This document shows, piece by piece, positions 37,574 to 46,382 of a stretch of 64,000 bases of DNA (the stretch's first letter is position 1; every line of letters begins with the position of its first letter). The position numbers were made by a program, and so were the translations under genes. The DNA is from Lysinibacillus macroides (lineage in GTDB: Bacteria; Bacillota; Bacilli; Bacillales_A; Planococcaceae): the NCBI RefSeq assembly GCF_001281525.1, contig NZ_LGCI01000006.1, positions 224,048 through 288,047 of the forward strand. The letters run 5' to 3'. The notes under the pieces are model-generated. The model searched no databases, was not told where the DNA came from, and saw only the letters and a program-made list of their open reading frames with translations.

Positions 37574-37921
37574 TTATTGCAGCCCCTCATAGAGACCTTG
37601 AATCGGTTTGATTAAAATGCGATTTACTTCTTCGATTACTTTACTTAATGTCATCTCTGCCTCAAGCATCGCTGAAATTTTTTCATTTTGTTGAGCAAGC
37701 TGTGCCGCTTTTTGCGCATAGACAAGCTCATCCTCCAATAAATCCTCGCCTGCTAATTGTTTTTTCTGTAGCTCTATTTGGATTTTTCGGAAGTTTTTAA
37801 AGACATTTAATGCCTCTTCATCATTCTTCACAACTTCTACCGCTGCTTGTAAAGCTTCAAATTCAGGTGTCTTACGGAAAGTTGCCTCTAACGCATTAAT
37901 GTCATTATAAATATTTATCAT
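37574..37921 (-). CDS. yheA: YlbF/YmcA family protein YheA
   Basis: The 115-residue all-helical protein has the YlbF/YmcA pattern (INIYNDINALEATFRKTPEF, then EALNVFKNFRKIQIELQKKQ in parts). B. subtilis relatives YlbF, YmcA and YaaT act as a complex on RNase Y; a role for YheA is not established. The ATG at 37921 follows AAGGGG and gives the usual length. It lies directly after yheB with overlapping upstream frame, as in B. subtilis. Confidence 0.85.
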   Translation of the reverse strand: MINIYNDINALEATFRKTPEFEALQAAVEVVKNDEEALNVFKNFRKIQIELQKKQLAGEDLLEDELVYAQKAAQLAQQNEKISAMLEAEMTLSKVIEEVNRILIKPIQGLYEGLQ

Positions 37922-37937
37922 GTACACAATCCCCTTT

Positions 37938-39080
37938 TTAAATAAAGTAAACAATTAAGCCTTGCACAACCCCAATCAATCCACCAAGAACTGCTCCTAA
38001 TACCGTAATCATTTTAAATTCACGTTTGGAGATCCCTAATACAAGTTCCTCTAATTTTTCAACTGGGAAGGAATCCACCTGTTCTCGCACAACCTCTTGT
38101 AAATTTAAACGCTTAAGCACATCCTCTAGTTTTTCCTCTGCCTTTATAAAGCCCTTTTCAATGGCTTGCGGAATTATTTGATGCTTTATCCAGTCATTCC
38201 CCTCGGGCCAGTAATAGGAAATAGGATGGTTTAAACGCTCTGCAATGGCTAGCTGCTCTTTTACATACGTCTGTAATTTCGCTAATAACGGTTCAAATTG
38301 AATGTCCTGCAAAAAGTCCATTGCTGGTCGATCTTTAAGTTTTTCCCATTCTTGTGTAAATATCTTCGTTAGCAATGTTGAAGTACCTGGTGCTTGTAAA
38401 AACTTCACAAGCTCCCGTTGAACTTTTCCAACAAGTGACGAGGAATCGCCTAAAAACATGCTAATCATACCACCAAAAGAGCCCTTTGTTGATAAAAAGT
38501 CATCAATCATGGCCTTAATTGTCATTTCGCCTTCAGGTGATAAAAAGTAATCCTCGCCTTTTTTTAAAATATGATCAACAGCTACAGGAATTTTTTCATC
38601 AATCGTTTGTTGAATATCAGCAGATAGCAGTGTACGAATTGATTTTGTAGATAGTGTATTCTTGACTGACGCAAATTGTCCCTCCACAATTACCTCAACC
38701 TTTTGCTCAATCGTAGCTGGTATATGCGAAAATCCAGCTAGGTTTAACCAATCTTGAATGGTTTTATCATTTGTAAAGATGGTTTCTTCAACCTTTGTTT
38801 GCACAAGATGCTCTATCTTGTCTTGCATATCCTTCGAGAAAAATTTTCTTCTAAAGGTTTCAGGTGTTAATAAATAATTCACCACCGTCAGTCCAAGCTG
38901 CCTTGCTAATTCATCACGTCTTTTTGGGATAAGGCCTGGTGTAAATGGTACGCGCCAATTTTTAATATATATCGCTTTATATGGACGAAAAAGCATTTTA
39001 ATGGCTAAGTGATTGGTTACGCCACCAATAGCAGCACCAATAATCGCCATAAAAAGTAGTGTTACTAGAAAATTATCCAT
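37938..39080 (-). CDS. yheB: DUF445 membrane protein YheB
   Basis: The protein of about 380 residues has a membrane helix at each end (LVTLLFMAIIGAAIGGVTNHLAIKMLF at the start, VLGAVLGGLIGVVQGLIVYFI at the end, quoted in parts), with the conserved FTPGLIPKRRDELA after the first. This is the layout of the DUF445 family; B. subtilis YheB is a member. Function unknown. GAGAGG lies 6 nt before the ATG at 39080. It is coupled with yheA downstream. Confidence 0.88.
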   Translation of the reverse strand: MDNFLVTLLFMAIIGAAIGGVTNHLAIKMLFRPYKAIYIKNWRVPFTPGLIPKRRDELARQLGLTVVNYLLTPETFRRKFFSKDMQDKIEHLVQTKVEETIFTNDKTIQDWLNLAGFSHIPATIEQKVEVIVEGQFASVKNTLSTKSIRTLLSADIQQTIDEKIPVAVDHILKKGEDYFLSPEGEMTIKAMIDDFLSTKGSFGGMISMFLGDSSSLVGKVQRELVKFLQAPGTSTLLTKIFTQEWEKLKDRPAMDFLQDIQFEPLLAKLQTYVKEQLAIAERLNHPISYYWPEGNDWIKHQIIPQAIEKGFIKAEEKLEDVLKRLNLQEVVREQVDSFPVEKLEELVLGISKREFKMITVLGAVLGGLIGVVQGLIVYFI

Positions 39081-39263
39081 TTGCATCCTCTCATTTCACT
39101 TGTATTCACGTTTGACGTATTTTGTCGTCTTCTGCATACATTATAGCAGAGCAATGATTTCCAACGAAATAAATACCCCTTGCAAAATGTAAAATATGAA
39201 TAGTTGCAAAATCACCATTATCCTTGAATAATATAAACTACATATTTATAGAAATGGGGTTTA

Positions 39264-39470
39264 ATGATGATTCAGCATTTTAGCTTTAAACCATTATTTG
39301 AAAATACTCAGCTCCCTGGATGGACGATTTCTTTCTTCTATCAGCGTGAACGCTATGCAGCAGAATATTTAAAGGATGGCACGATCCAATGGACGGGATC
39401 TATTCCACCAAACGAGGAAGAGGTAAAAAAAATGATTCACGAGCTGATGCTGTACCATGTTTATGATTAA
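39264..39470 (+). CDS. yheE: YheE family protein
   Basis: The 68-residue protein, with FSFKPLFENTQLPGW and a C-terminal MIHELMLYHVYD, matches B. subtilis YheE in length and pattern. Function unknown. The start at 39264 follows ATGGGG with a short spacer, which is a weak site. The gene is divergent from yheB, as expected for the yhe cluster. Confidence 0.82.
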   Translation: MMIQHFSFKPLFENTQLPGWTISFFYQRERYAAEYLKDGTIQWTGSIPPNEEEVKKMIHELMLYHVYD

Positions 39471-39761
39471 AAGGTACTGAGCTAATTTCCTTTATAAGTA
39501 TTTTAATGCATTTGGCTATGTGAAGACATCGTAAGGAAGTAGACTTCTATAATTTGGGAGTCTTTTTCTTTTTACGGTTTATCACCATAATTAAAAAATG
39601 TTAGAATCAATGTGCTGTTTCAAACGTAATCGAAGGAACAAATAGACTTCGTTTTGACAAAAAAAAAAACGGAGCGATAATAAACGCTCCGATCTGAAAA
39701 ATACTGTCCTTAATCATACAAAGTAGGCTTTACAAGTATTTAAAACACTATCTTAAACTGA
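39471..39761. other. 291-bp region with ISL3-end scrap and terminator
   Basis: There is no gene. About 39600-39655 resembles the 3' end of the ISL3-type transposase gene at 42427 (shared run of CTGTTT, AAACGTAA and a downstream GAAATAAAC-like stretch). It is then followed by a terminator. Confidence 0.55.
39659..39692 (-). terminator. Terminator of the disrupted secreted-protein gene
   Basis: On the minus strand CGGAGCG pairs with CGCTCCG across an 8-nt loop and is followed by a run of eleven or more T. Confidence 0.9.
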
Positions 39762-40671
39762 TTAGTTATCACACTGATAAACTTTCCCCTCGCCTTTTGA
39801 TCTTGGATATGCTCCTGTTGTATTAGTAATTCTGATTTGGGCATTTTGGAAATTATTATTCTTTCCTTGAAAGTAAACATCAAACGCTCCATTTGTAACA
39901 ATTGGATTAGTTGTTGACCCCCCAAACGTCATCCCCATACCAATGTTGCTTAACAATAGAATATATTACACTTGCATTTGATTGCCAGGTAGGATATGCG
40001 TCATTATACTGCGATCCGTCAATGTTGCCTACCCATTTAGTCATTGAAAAGGTATCAATACCATAGATTGTACCATACAGATAACTAAAAGAATAATCAT
40101 CTTTCAAATTAAATCCACTATACATAGGTTGTACTATTGTACTCTTTTGAGATACATCTGGCGTTTCTAAAGCAACAACTTCTTTAGTCGCACTTTCCCG
40201 AATAACTTTGTACCCGCTCTTTTCAATATCATCAAGGGTAAAAACAATTTTAAAGCCATCAACATCTTTTACTACGTTAAAAGGAACAATTGAAATACCA
40301 TCATTAACAAAATGTAGTTTTGCTAACACCGTAGTATATTCATCCTTCACCACACTGTCTCCTGTAAGAATTTCGAAAGATTGAATGGGTTCTTTATTAT
40401 AAGAATCACGAAATTGTTGCCCAGATAAAACATACTCAATTTTTTCTTTTTCAACAGCATTTAATTTATTAATATCAATATCTGATGCTAAATTCGCGCG
40501 TTCATCAGATATTTGAGAATACACTTGAGTTGTACTTTCTTTCATCAAAGTGGATAAAAAATTAGATAAGAATTCCTCTTCTGGTATAGTTCTGTGAGAG
40601 GCAGCATCGGCAGTTAATGTTGTCAAAGAAAGAATTGCTAACATACAAATAATAGATATAATTCTTTTCAT
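39762..40671 (-). pseudogene. Secreted protein gene split by a one-base change in a G-run
   Basis: The first part (40671 down to 39907) encodes a signal peptide (ILSLTTLTADA) and about 230 further residues. It then runs into a stop after DDVWGVNN. The next 50 codons continue in another frame from GGSTTNPIVTNGAF to KGEGKVYQCDN. If the six-G run (plus-strand CCCCCC 39918-39923) were five, the two parts would join as DDVWGSTTNPIV, giving one protein of about 300 residues. The protein family is not recognised. The break may be true decay, phase-type slippage or an assembly error. Confidence 0.75.
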
Positions 40672-40814
40672 TTTTACTCATCCTTTCGATTAATATAATA
40701 GTAGATATGTGAGCGAATATTATCCTCTATATCACCTCTTTCTTTCTAGTACTTCATCATTGTGATCAGCAATAATGAAAAAATTTAAGGAATTCCTTAA
40801 AGACCATATTGGTG

Positions 40815-41375
40815 TTAATTATCTTCCCTTGAAGCGGGCGTCTTAGAGGAACATAGTAAGTATCCAATACAAACACCTAAAGTATTAAGCCATAAATCAT
40901 CAATATCAAAACTACGGTAAAGTAGAAGTTGAATAATTTCTTTACCCACTGATAGAATACACCCAATAATCGTAATTTCTTTGAATGTATTTACTTTTTT
41001 AAATAATATTGGAATAAAAAAGCCGAAAGGGATAAATATTATAATATTACCTAGAAAATTAATGATAAAATAATCATAATAATGACGGTAAAAAATAGTT
41101 TCATATGTATCTTGAATCACCCTAAAAGGGATTAAATTGATGTTAAATCCAAAATTATTACTTATTATCCCAAATTCAACATTCCCAAACTCAAATTTAG
41201 GAATGATTGTCTGAGAAGCAAGTCCAACACAATAAACAATAAAGAAAAATAAAATTAATTCTTTTTTTAATTGAAATGATTTTCTCTGTACCCAAAATAC
41301 AATTCCACGAATTATGATATATAAAACTGCTCCGATTATCATATAAGGTATCATATTTAAAATATATTTCATCAT
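40815..41375 (-). CDS. VanZ-family membrane protein
   Basis: The 186-residue protein has four or five membrane helices and the motif NLIPFRVI followed by FLGNIIIFIPFGFFIP, with GIIQLLLY-like and FDIDDLWLNTLG segments at the end. These are hallmarks of the VanZ-like family, linked to teicoplanin tolerance in some bacteria and of general unknown role elsewhere. Nothing else of a van cluster is near, so no resistance is inferred. It lies beside the disrupted secreted-protein gene on the same strand. Confidence 0.85.
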   Translation of the reverse strand: MMKYILNMIPYMIIGAVLYIIIRGIVFWVQRKSFQLKKELILFFFIVYCVGLASQTIIPKFEFGNVEFGIISNNFGFNINLIPFRVIQDTYETIFYRHYYDYFIINFLGNIIIFIPFGFFIPILFKKVNTFKEITIIGCILSVGKEIIQLLLYRSFDIDDLWLNTLGVCIGYLLCSSKTPASREDN

Positions 41376-41747
41376 CTTTAATCAGCGAAGAAGCATCGCC
41401 TTTTCTCCTTTCAACTTTGATTTACTTTATCATTTTTTATTGTTTTAAAACCTTGGGGACAAGGAGTCGGCATTTTTAAATTAACTCAACTAAAAGATTC
41501 TAATACATGCCTAAAAACTAAAAAAGTAGGTACAAGATAGAAAAATTTCATTTAATTATACATATAAAAGTACGAAATTCCCTTAAAAGGGGTAAAAATT
41601 AAATTATTCTACAAATTACCTAGAGATTAAAAGGATTTTTATACATATATTAGAATATAATTTATCTTTAAATTTATTTTAATGTATTATATGTAAATTA
41701 TAAACATTTTTTTGTTCGACAATTTTCACTATTAATCGACTTTCTCT
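41376..41747. other. 372-bp AT-rich region, no gene seen
   Basis: Only a short hairpin CCTTG-GGGA-CAAGG near 41451-41464 stands out. The remainder is very AT-rich without a convincing frame. Confidence 0.5.
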
Positions 41748-42300
41748 AGTTCATCATCATAAGTCATGGTGACAAAATCACTGCTCTGTTTCCAAATGTA
41801 ATCGAAGGAGCAAATGACAAACCGTATTCACATGCTACATCCGCGATGAAGCGTCCATGGTAACATTTTATAATTTCTCGCTGAAAAAACACTGTCGATG
41901 AACGGACAAGCTCCAATTCATAGTCAATGTAAAGGTAATACCACACTCTTGACAATGTTGGTACGAGACAAATAATGCCATCCAAAGCAACACAATACGC
42001 CAAATATAGTCATGATGATAGCAGCGCCATGAACAATCGTGACAAATCGTATTCACTTGACAAATCAGCCAAGCAATTTTTTATGAGTGAACGGTGACAA
42101 GAAACACAGTTGGTTCTTCAGTGGATGGTAGAGAGATTACAAAAAAAGAAGGTAACGGTAGCATCCTTTTGATAAACTTGAAGTACATTTGTCTAGATAA
42201 CAATTACGATATGTAAGTTTGTTTCCGCTTTTATTCTACAGTTTCATAATAAAAATTTTGAATGAATACAAGGTTAACCCAAGTTACAGTGATGAATATC
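41748..42300 (-). mobile_element. Decayed, internally deleted ISL3-type element
   Basis: Its ends resemble the inverted repeats of the larger copy at 42396-43711: AGTTCATCATCATAAGTCATGG at the left, and CCCAAGTTACAGTGATGAATATC in part at the right. The minus strand encodes, in broken frames, pieces homologous to that copy's N-terminal part (CQECGITFTLTMNW against CVACDLTFTYDFG; RFIADVACEYGL against RSIADVAREYEL). Directly after, it jumps to the extreme C-terminal sequence, so the middle is deleted. It is about 550 bp against about 1.3 kb. Confidence 0.8.
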
Positions 42301-42387
42301 TTTTTCAAATAAAATATTTACTATAAAATAAAACCTTTTTCTTCAAACTATATTTAACCATACAAGATATAAATAGTTTGTTTTTCA

Positions 42388-43719
42388 AATAAAGTGGTTC
42401 TTCACCAAAAGTCGTGGGTGACAAAATCAGCGACCTGTTTCTAAACGTAAACAAAGAAATAAACGGTCTTCATTTCGATAGCCAAAACCTCGTCTTTTGA
42501 TGAGCTTAATCTTATTATTCGTGCCTTCCATCATGCCATTTGATAGCGGTGAAATAAGGGTATTTAGCAATGCTTTTTCACGTGTACTGAATGTTTTTGC
42601 GATTTTAGAAACAGCACTACACAGATGAAATTGATACCGTTTAAACCATTCTGTTAATCGTCGTTTTGCTTGTGTCATCGTTGTTGCTTTTAGTACATAG
42701 CGCATATGATTCAATGCTTGATAAATGTCTTTTGCAGGTAAAGCTTCCTAGTGCCACTTTGCATCAAACTCACGTTCTTCATCGGTTAATTGTTCAGGTT
42801 TTCGTGCCAAACAACGGTCAATGAATCGCGATTTATGATGCTTTTTGGCTTCTCCTAAATACCGTCGTCTTCGCTGCTGGGCATCGGTGAAAAATTGTAC
42901 AAGATGAAAGCGATCTAGCACATGCATCGTAGTTGGATAAACGGCTTGAATTGCGTTCACCATCGCTGGAGCAAAATCACTGACCACGGCACGAATTGGA
43001 CCTGTTACTTTCTGTAAAGCAGCGGTAATGGCGTCTTGATTCTGGTGAGGAACAATCGCCAAAATACGACCTGTGTCGGTATTTAAAACACTGGTCGCAT
43101 AATGATGTCCTTTGCGCAAAGCGAATTCGTCTACACAGATCGTTGTGGCAATTTCCTCCGTTAATTCATTAGCTGCCAGCGAGTAATATCAACGCTCAAC
43201 AGTCGTGTAGGGCAGTTCATATTCACGTGCGACATCAGCAATGGAACGACCGAGGCAACGCCTTACAAGTTCTTTACGAAACATAGCCGAAGACGCTTGT
43301 ACAATTCCTAAACCGAAGTCATAGGTAAATGTGAGGTCGCAAGCCACACAACGATGACGTGGAATCGCCATCTCAATCCAAATAAATCCAATGTGCCCAG
43401 CATAGCCATGACGAAAACGACGTAATGTTTGTGCGTGACGAATTGTTTTTTCCTGGCAAATAGGACATGGTACTGAATAAGCACCTACTGTCACAGGAAA
43501 TACATTTGGTTCTTCGTCAGATGGAAAAGAAACTTCGATAAAAGATGGTAACGGTAATAGCATTTTGATAAACTTGGAGTACAAAGCGAAAACTCCTCTC
43601 GTGGTTTGTCTCGACAACAATTACGATACGAGAGTTTTCGCTTTTCTTCTATAGTGAAATGTAAAATTATTGAATTAATAGAAAATCAACCACGAGTTAT
43701 GGTGAAGAACCAATAAAGT
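42388..43719. mobile_element. ISL3-family insertion sequence with inverted repeats and 8-bp target duplication
   Basis: Inverted repeats GGTTCTTCACCAAAAGTCGTGG (42396-42417, here quoted as GGTTCTTCACC-AAAAGTCGTGG) and the complement of 43690-43711 match at 20 of 22 positions. The element is 1316 bp. It is flanked by identical 8-bp direct repeats AATAAAGT (42388-42395 and 43712-43719), the duplication length typical of ISL3. So the insertion boundaries are exact even though the transposase is dead. Confidence 0.93.
42427..43620 (-). pseudogene. ISL3-family transposase with two in-frame stops
   Basis: A single reading frame of about 397 codons runs through the element. It is interrupted by TGA at 43189-43191 (after PYTTVER, where a Trp codon is expected) and by TAG at 42748-42750 (after DAKWH). 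No frameshift is present. The N-terminal part has the zinc-binding pairs CPIC and CVAC; the central part has RAVVSDFAPAMVNAI and MHVLDRFHLVQFF with acidic catalytic residues; the C-terminus has SNGMMEGTNNKIKLIKRRGFGYR. These are standard for ISL3. A real start may be the Met at 43563. Confidence 0.9.
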
Positions 43720-43893
43720 ATCTATTCTTTACTTCTAAAATTACAATAATTTTATGGTGCTTTTGAAACTAGTCACCTTTAAATATTTTATTGCAAAACA
43801 AAGAAAAAAACGTTGTCAATATTTGTGTTTTCCTTGTAAATAACTTATGATTGAAATATCCAACAATTTTTTAAATCATAGGAGGTGTACACT

Positions 43894-43965
43894 TTGTTTA
43901 CTTCCCTCATTTGGGCGGGAACAAAGGGATTATTTGGACGGAGACATATTGGAGATAACCATTAG
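43894..43965 (+). CDS. Possible 23-residue upstream ORF before the CNNM/CBS gene
   Basis: A textbook AGGAGGTG at 43880-43887 precedes TTG 43894, which opens a 23-codon frame (MFTSLIWAGTKGLFGRRHIG...) ending at TAG 43965. It overlaps the start of the CNNM gene in another frame. Either it is a leader peptide coupled to the downstream gene, or the true start has been moved by a frameshift. The evidence is only the ribosome-binding site. Confidence 0.35.
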   Translation: MFTSLIWAGTKGLFGRRHIGDNH

Positions 43966-45286
43966 GTTGGCGGCATTCGCCCTGCTCATTATAATGACAG
44001 GATTTTTCGTTGCAACTGAATTTGCCATCGTTAAAGTGAGGTCTACACGTATTGATCAATTGCTCGCAGAAGGGCATAAAAAAGCGAAAAACGCAAAACG
44101 TGTTGTGTCAGATTTAGATGAATACTTATCTGCTTGTCAGCTAGGTATTACCATTACTGCACTTGGTTTAGGTTGGCTTGGTGAGCCTACCTTTGAAATT
44201 ATTTTACACCCAGTGTTTGAATTTCTAAACTTGAGTGGTAGTATAACATCTATCCTTTCATTTATACTTGCATTCTCACTTGTAACGTTTATGCATGTTG
44301 TTATTGGGGAATTGGCGCCAAAAACATTAGCCATCCAAAAAGCAGAACTTGTTACATTAGCCTTTTCAGGTCCATTAATTTTATTTCACAATATTACCTA
44401 TCCGATCATTAAGCTATTAAACGGCTCTGCTCGTGCCTTAACAGGTCTTTTTGGCTTAAAAATGATGTCTGAATCAGAGGTCGCTCATACAGAGGAAGAG
44501 CTACGTATGATTTTATCGGATAGTTTAAAGGGTGGAGAAATTAATAACGCAGAATATGAATATGTAAACAGTATTTTTGAATTCTCAGATCGTCTTGCAA
44601 AGGAAATTATGGTTCCTCGCACTGAAATCGTCGGTATTGAAAAAGAGCTAACCATTAAAGAAGTGTTCGATTTAATGGGGGTTGAGCAGTATACGCGTTA
44701 TCCAATTATTGATGGTGATAAAGACCATATTATTGGCTTAGTTAACATGAAGCATTTATTAACCGCTTACATTAAAGACTCGAAAAATGGTGATAAACCT
44801 GTTATAGATTATATGCAGCCGATTATTCGAGTGATGGAAACCACACAAATTAACGATCTATTACTAAAAATTCAACGCGAACGTATTCATATGGCAATTT
44901 TAATGGACGAATATGGCGGAACATCTGGCTTAGTCACAATCGAAGATATTATTGAGGAAATTGTCGGTGATATTCAAGATGAATTCGATGAAGATGAAAT
45001 TCCTGAGGTACAAGAAATTGCAGAAAATCATTTTATTTTAGATGCCAAGATGTTGCTTGAAAATGTAAATGATATGCTGGGTACTGACATAGAAGACGAT
45101 GATATTGATACGATTGGTGGTTGGTTTATGACAAAGCGCTTTGATGCAGTCGAAGGAGATAGCATCCAAGAGCAAGGTTATGAATTTATCGCCAAACAAT
45201 TAGATGGTCACCATATTTTATACTTAGAAATTCTGAAATTGCCTGAAAGTGATTTATTAAATAAAATTGACACGGTGATTGACTAA
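43934..45286 (+). CDS. CNNM/CorC-type membrane protein with CBS domains (YhdP/YqhB family)
   Basis: The protein of about 450 residues has an N-terminal DUF21/CNNM membrane domain (FVATEFAIVKVRSTRIDQL and CQLGITITALGLGWLGEP in parts), two CBS domains (about 205-330; VPRTEIVGIEKE, MAILMDEYGGTSGLVTIEDIIEEIVG) and a C-terminal CorC_HlyC domain. Relatives handle magnesium or other divalent metals; older names call them haemolysins. The TTG at 43934 gives the N-terminus usual for YqhB-like proteins; an alternative TTG is at 43949. A bidirectional terminator follows, before the CDF gene. Confidence 0.87.
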   Translation: MDGDILEITIRLAAFALLIIMTGFFVATEFAIVKVRSTRIDQLLAEGHKKAKNAKRVVSDLDEYLSACQLGITITALGLGWLGEPTFEIILHPVFEFLNLSGSITSILSFILAFSLVTFMHVVIGELAPKTLAIQKAELVTLAFSGPLILFHNITYPIIKLLNGSARALTGLFGLKMMSESEVAHTEEELRMILSDSLKGGEINNAEYEYVNSIFEFSDRLAKEIMVPRTEIVGIEKELTIKEVFDLMGVEQYTRYPIIDGDKDHIIGLVNMKHLLTAYIKDSKNGDKPVIDYMQPIIRVMETTQINDLLLKIQRERIHMAILMDEYGGTSGLVTIEDIIEEIVGDIQDEFDEDEIPEVQEIAENHFILDAKMLLENVNDMLGTDIEDDDIDTIGGWFMTKRFDAVEGDSIQEQGYEFIAKQLDGHHILYLEILKLPESDLLNKIDTVID

Positions 45287-45388
45287 TATAAATTTGCCTT
45301 ATCACCTTTGCCATGATACGATTATAAACATGGTTTTTCGCTTACACTCTATAGGGGTGGGAGCAAATACTGTCATAATAAATAATAG

Positions 45389-45422
45389 AAAACGACTCCC
45401 TTTTCTCAAAGGGGGTCGTTTT
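45389..45422 (+). terminator. Terminator between the CNNM and CDF genes
   Basis: AAAACGACTCCCTTT pairs with AAAGGGGGTCGTTTT with one mismatch around a 4-nt loop. Confidence 0.85.
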
Positions 45423-45456
45423 CTAATGTTCGAAAGTTTTGTGAGGAGGAAACAAT

Positions 45457-46341
45457 ATGGAGCTCTATACAAATTTACGTCAAGGGGAAAAAGGCGCTTG
45501 GTTATCCATTGGTACATATTTAATCCTAAGCTCCATTAAGCTCACGATTGGCTATATTGGCACCTCAGAGGCATTAAAGGCAGATGGCTTAAATAATACG
45601 ACAGATATTATTGCCTCCATCGCCGTATTAGTTGGCTTACGCATTGCCCAAAGACCACCTGATTCCAATCACCAATACGGTCATTTACGTGCTGAAACGG
45701 TTGCCTCTTTAGTAGCATCTTTTATTATGCTTATTGTTGGTCTTCAAGTTCTTATCAATTCATTACAAAGCCTATGGGAGCCTACTGGTACGACACCCTC
45801 CCTTTCAACAGCTTATGTCGCTATGGGAAGTGCCGCTGTGATGTATGTGGTGTATCGTTATAATTTGGCACTCTCTAAAAAAATTAAAAGTGCCGCTGTG
45901 AAAGCAGCCGCCTTTGATAATCGCTCAGATGCACTTGTTAGTATTGGTACAGCCATCGGGATTTTTGGCGCGATTTTCGGCTTTCCGATTATTGACTCAC
46001 TAACAGCGCTTATTGTTGCCTTATTAATTATCAAAACTGCTGTCGAAATTTTTTGGGAGGCTGTACAAAGCCTAACAGATGCGTTTGATATCGAAGAGGC
46101 GGAAACTTTATCGGTATTAATCCGCAATGTAGAAGGTGTCCAAGAACTGATTGATCTTCGTGGTCGCGCACATGGCAATATGTATTTTATCGATGTAACT
46201 GTAACTGTAGATCCAATGTTAAATGTAATAGATAGCCATCGTATTACTGAAAAAATAGAAAAAACGGTTTTACGCGAAAACCGTTTCTGTGAAGTGCTTG
46301 TGCATATCGAGCCAGCTAGTCACCCCTCAACTGATGGTTGA
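45457..46341 (+). CDS. Cation diffusion facilitator exporter (YeaB/MneS-like)
   Basis: The 294-residue protein has six membrane segments, the metal site ADGLNNTTDIIAS in helix 2, FDNRSDALVS in helix 5, and the linker HQYGHLRAET. A cytoplasmic domain (about 205-294) ends VLVHIEP. This pattern fits the manganese-exporting YeaB/MneS branch more than zinc exporters (no HxxxD), though the metal is inferred. GAGGAGGAAACAAT precedes the ATG. A damaged copy of its 3' end lies at 49981. Confidence 0.88.
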   Translation: MELYTNLRQGEKGAWLSIGTYLILSSIKLTIGYIGTSEALKADGLNNTTDIIASIAVLVGLRIAQRPPDSNHQYGHLRAETVASLVASFIMLIVGLQVLINSLQSLWEPTGTTPSLSTAYVAMGSAAVMYVVYRYNLALSKKIKSAAVKAAAFDNRSDALVSIGTAIGIFGAIFGFPIIDSLTALIVALLIIKTAVEIFWEAVQSLTDAFDIEEAETLSVLIRNVEGVQELIDLRGRAHGNMYFIDVTVTVDPMLNVIDSHRITEKIEKTVLRENRFCEVLVHIEPASHPSTDG

Positions 46342-46382
46342 AGTAGGGAATTGACACTTACTATTTTAGAAAGAATGCACCC

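Noticed and set aside
40815..41375. Glycopeptide resistance locus because of the VanZ-like gene
   Set aside because: No vanHAX, vanR/S or ligase gene is nearby; VanZ-like proteins are common and mostly unrelated to resistance.
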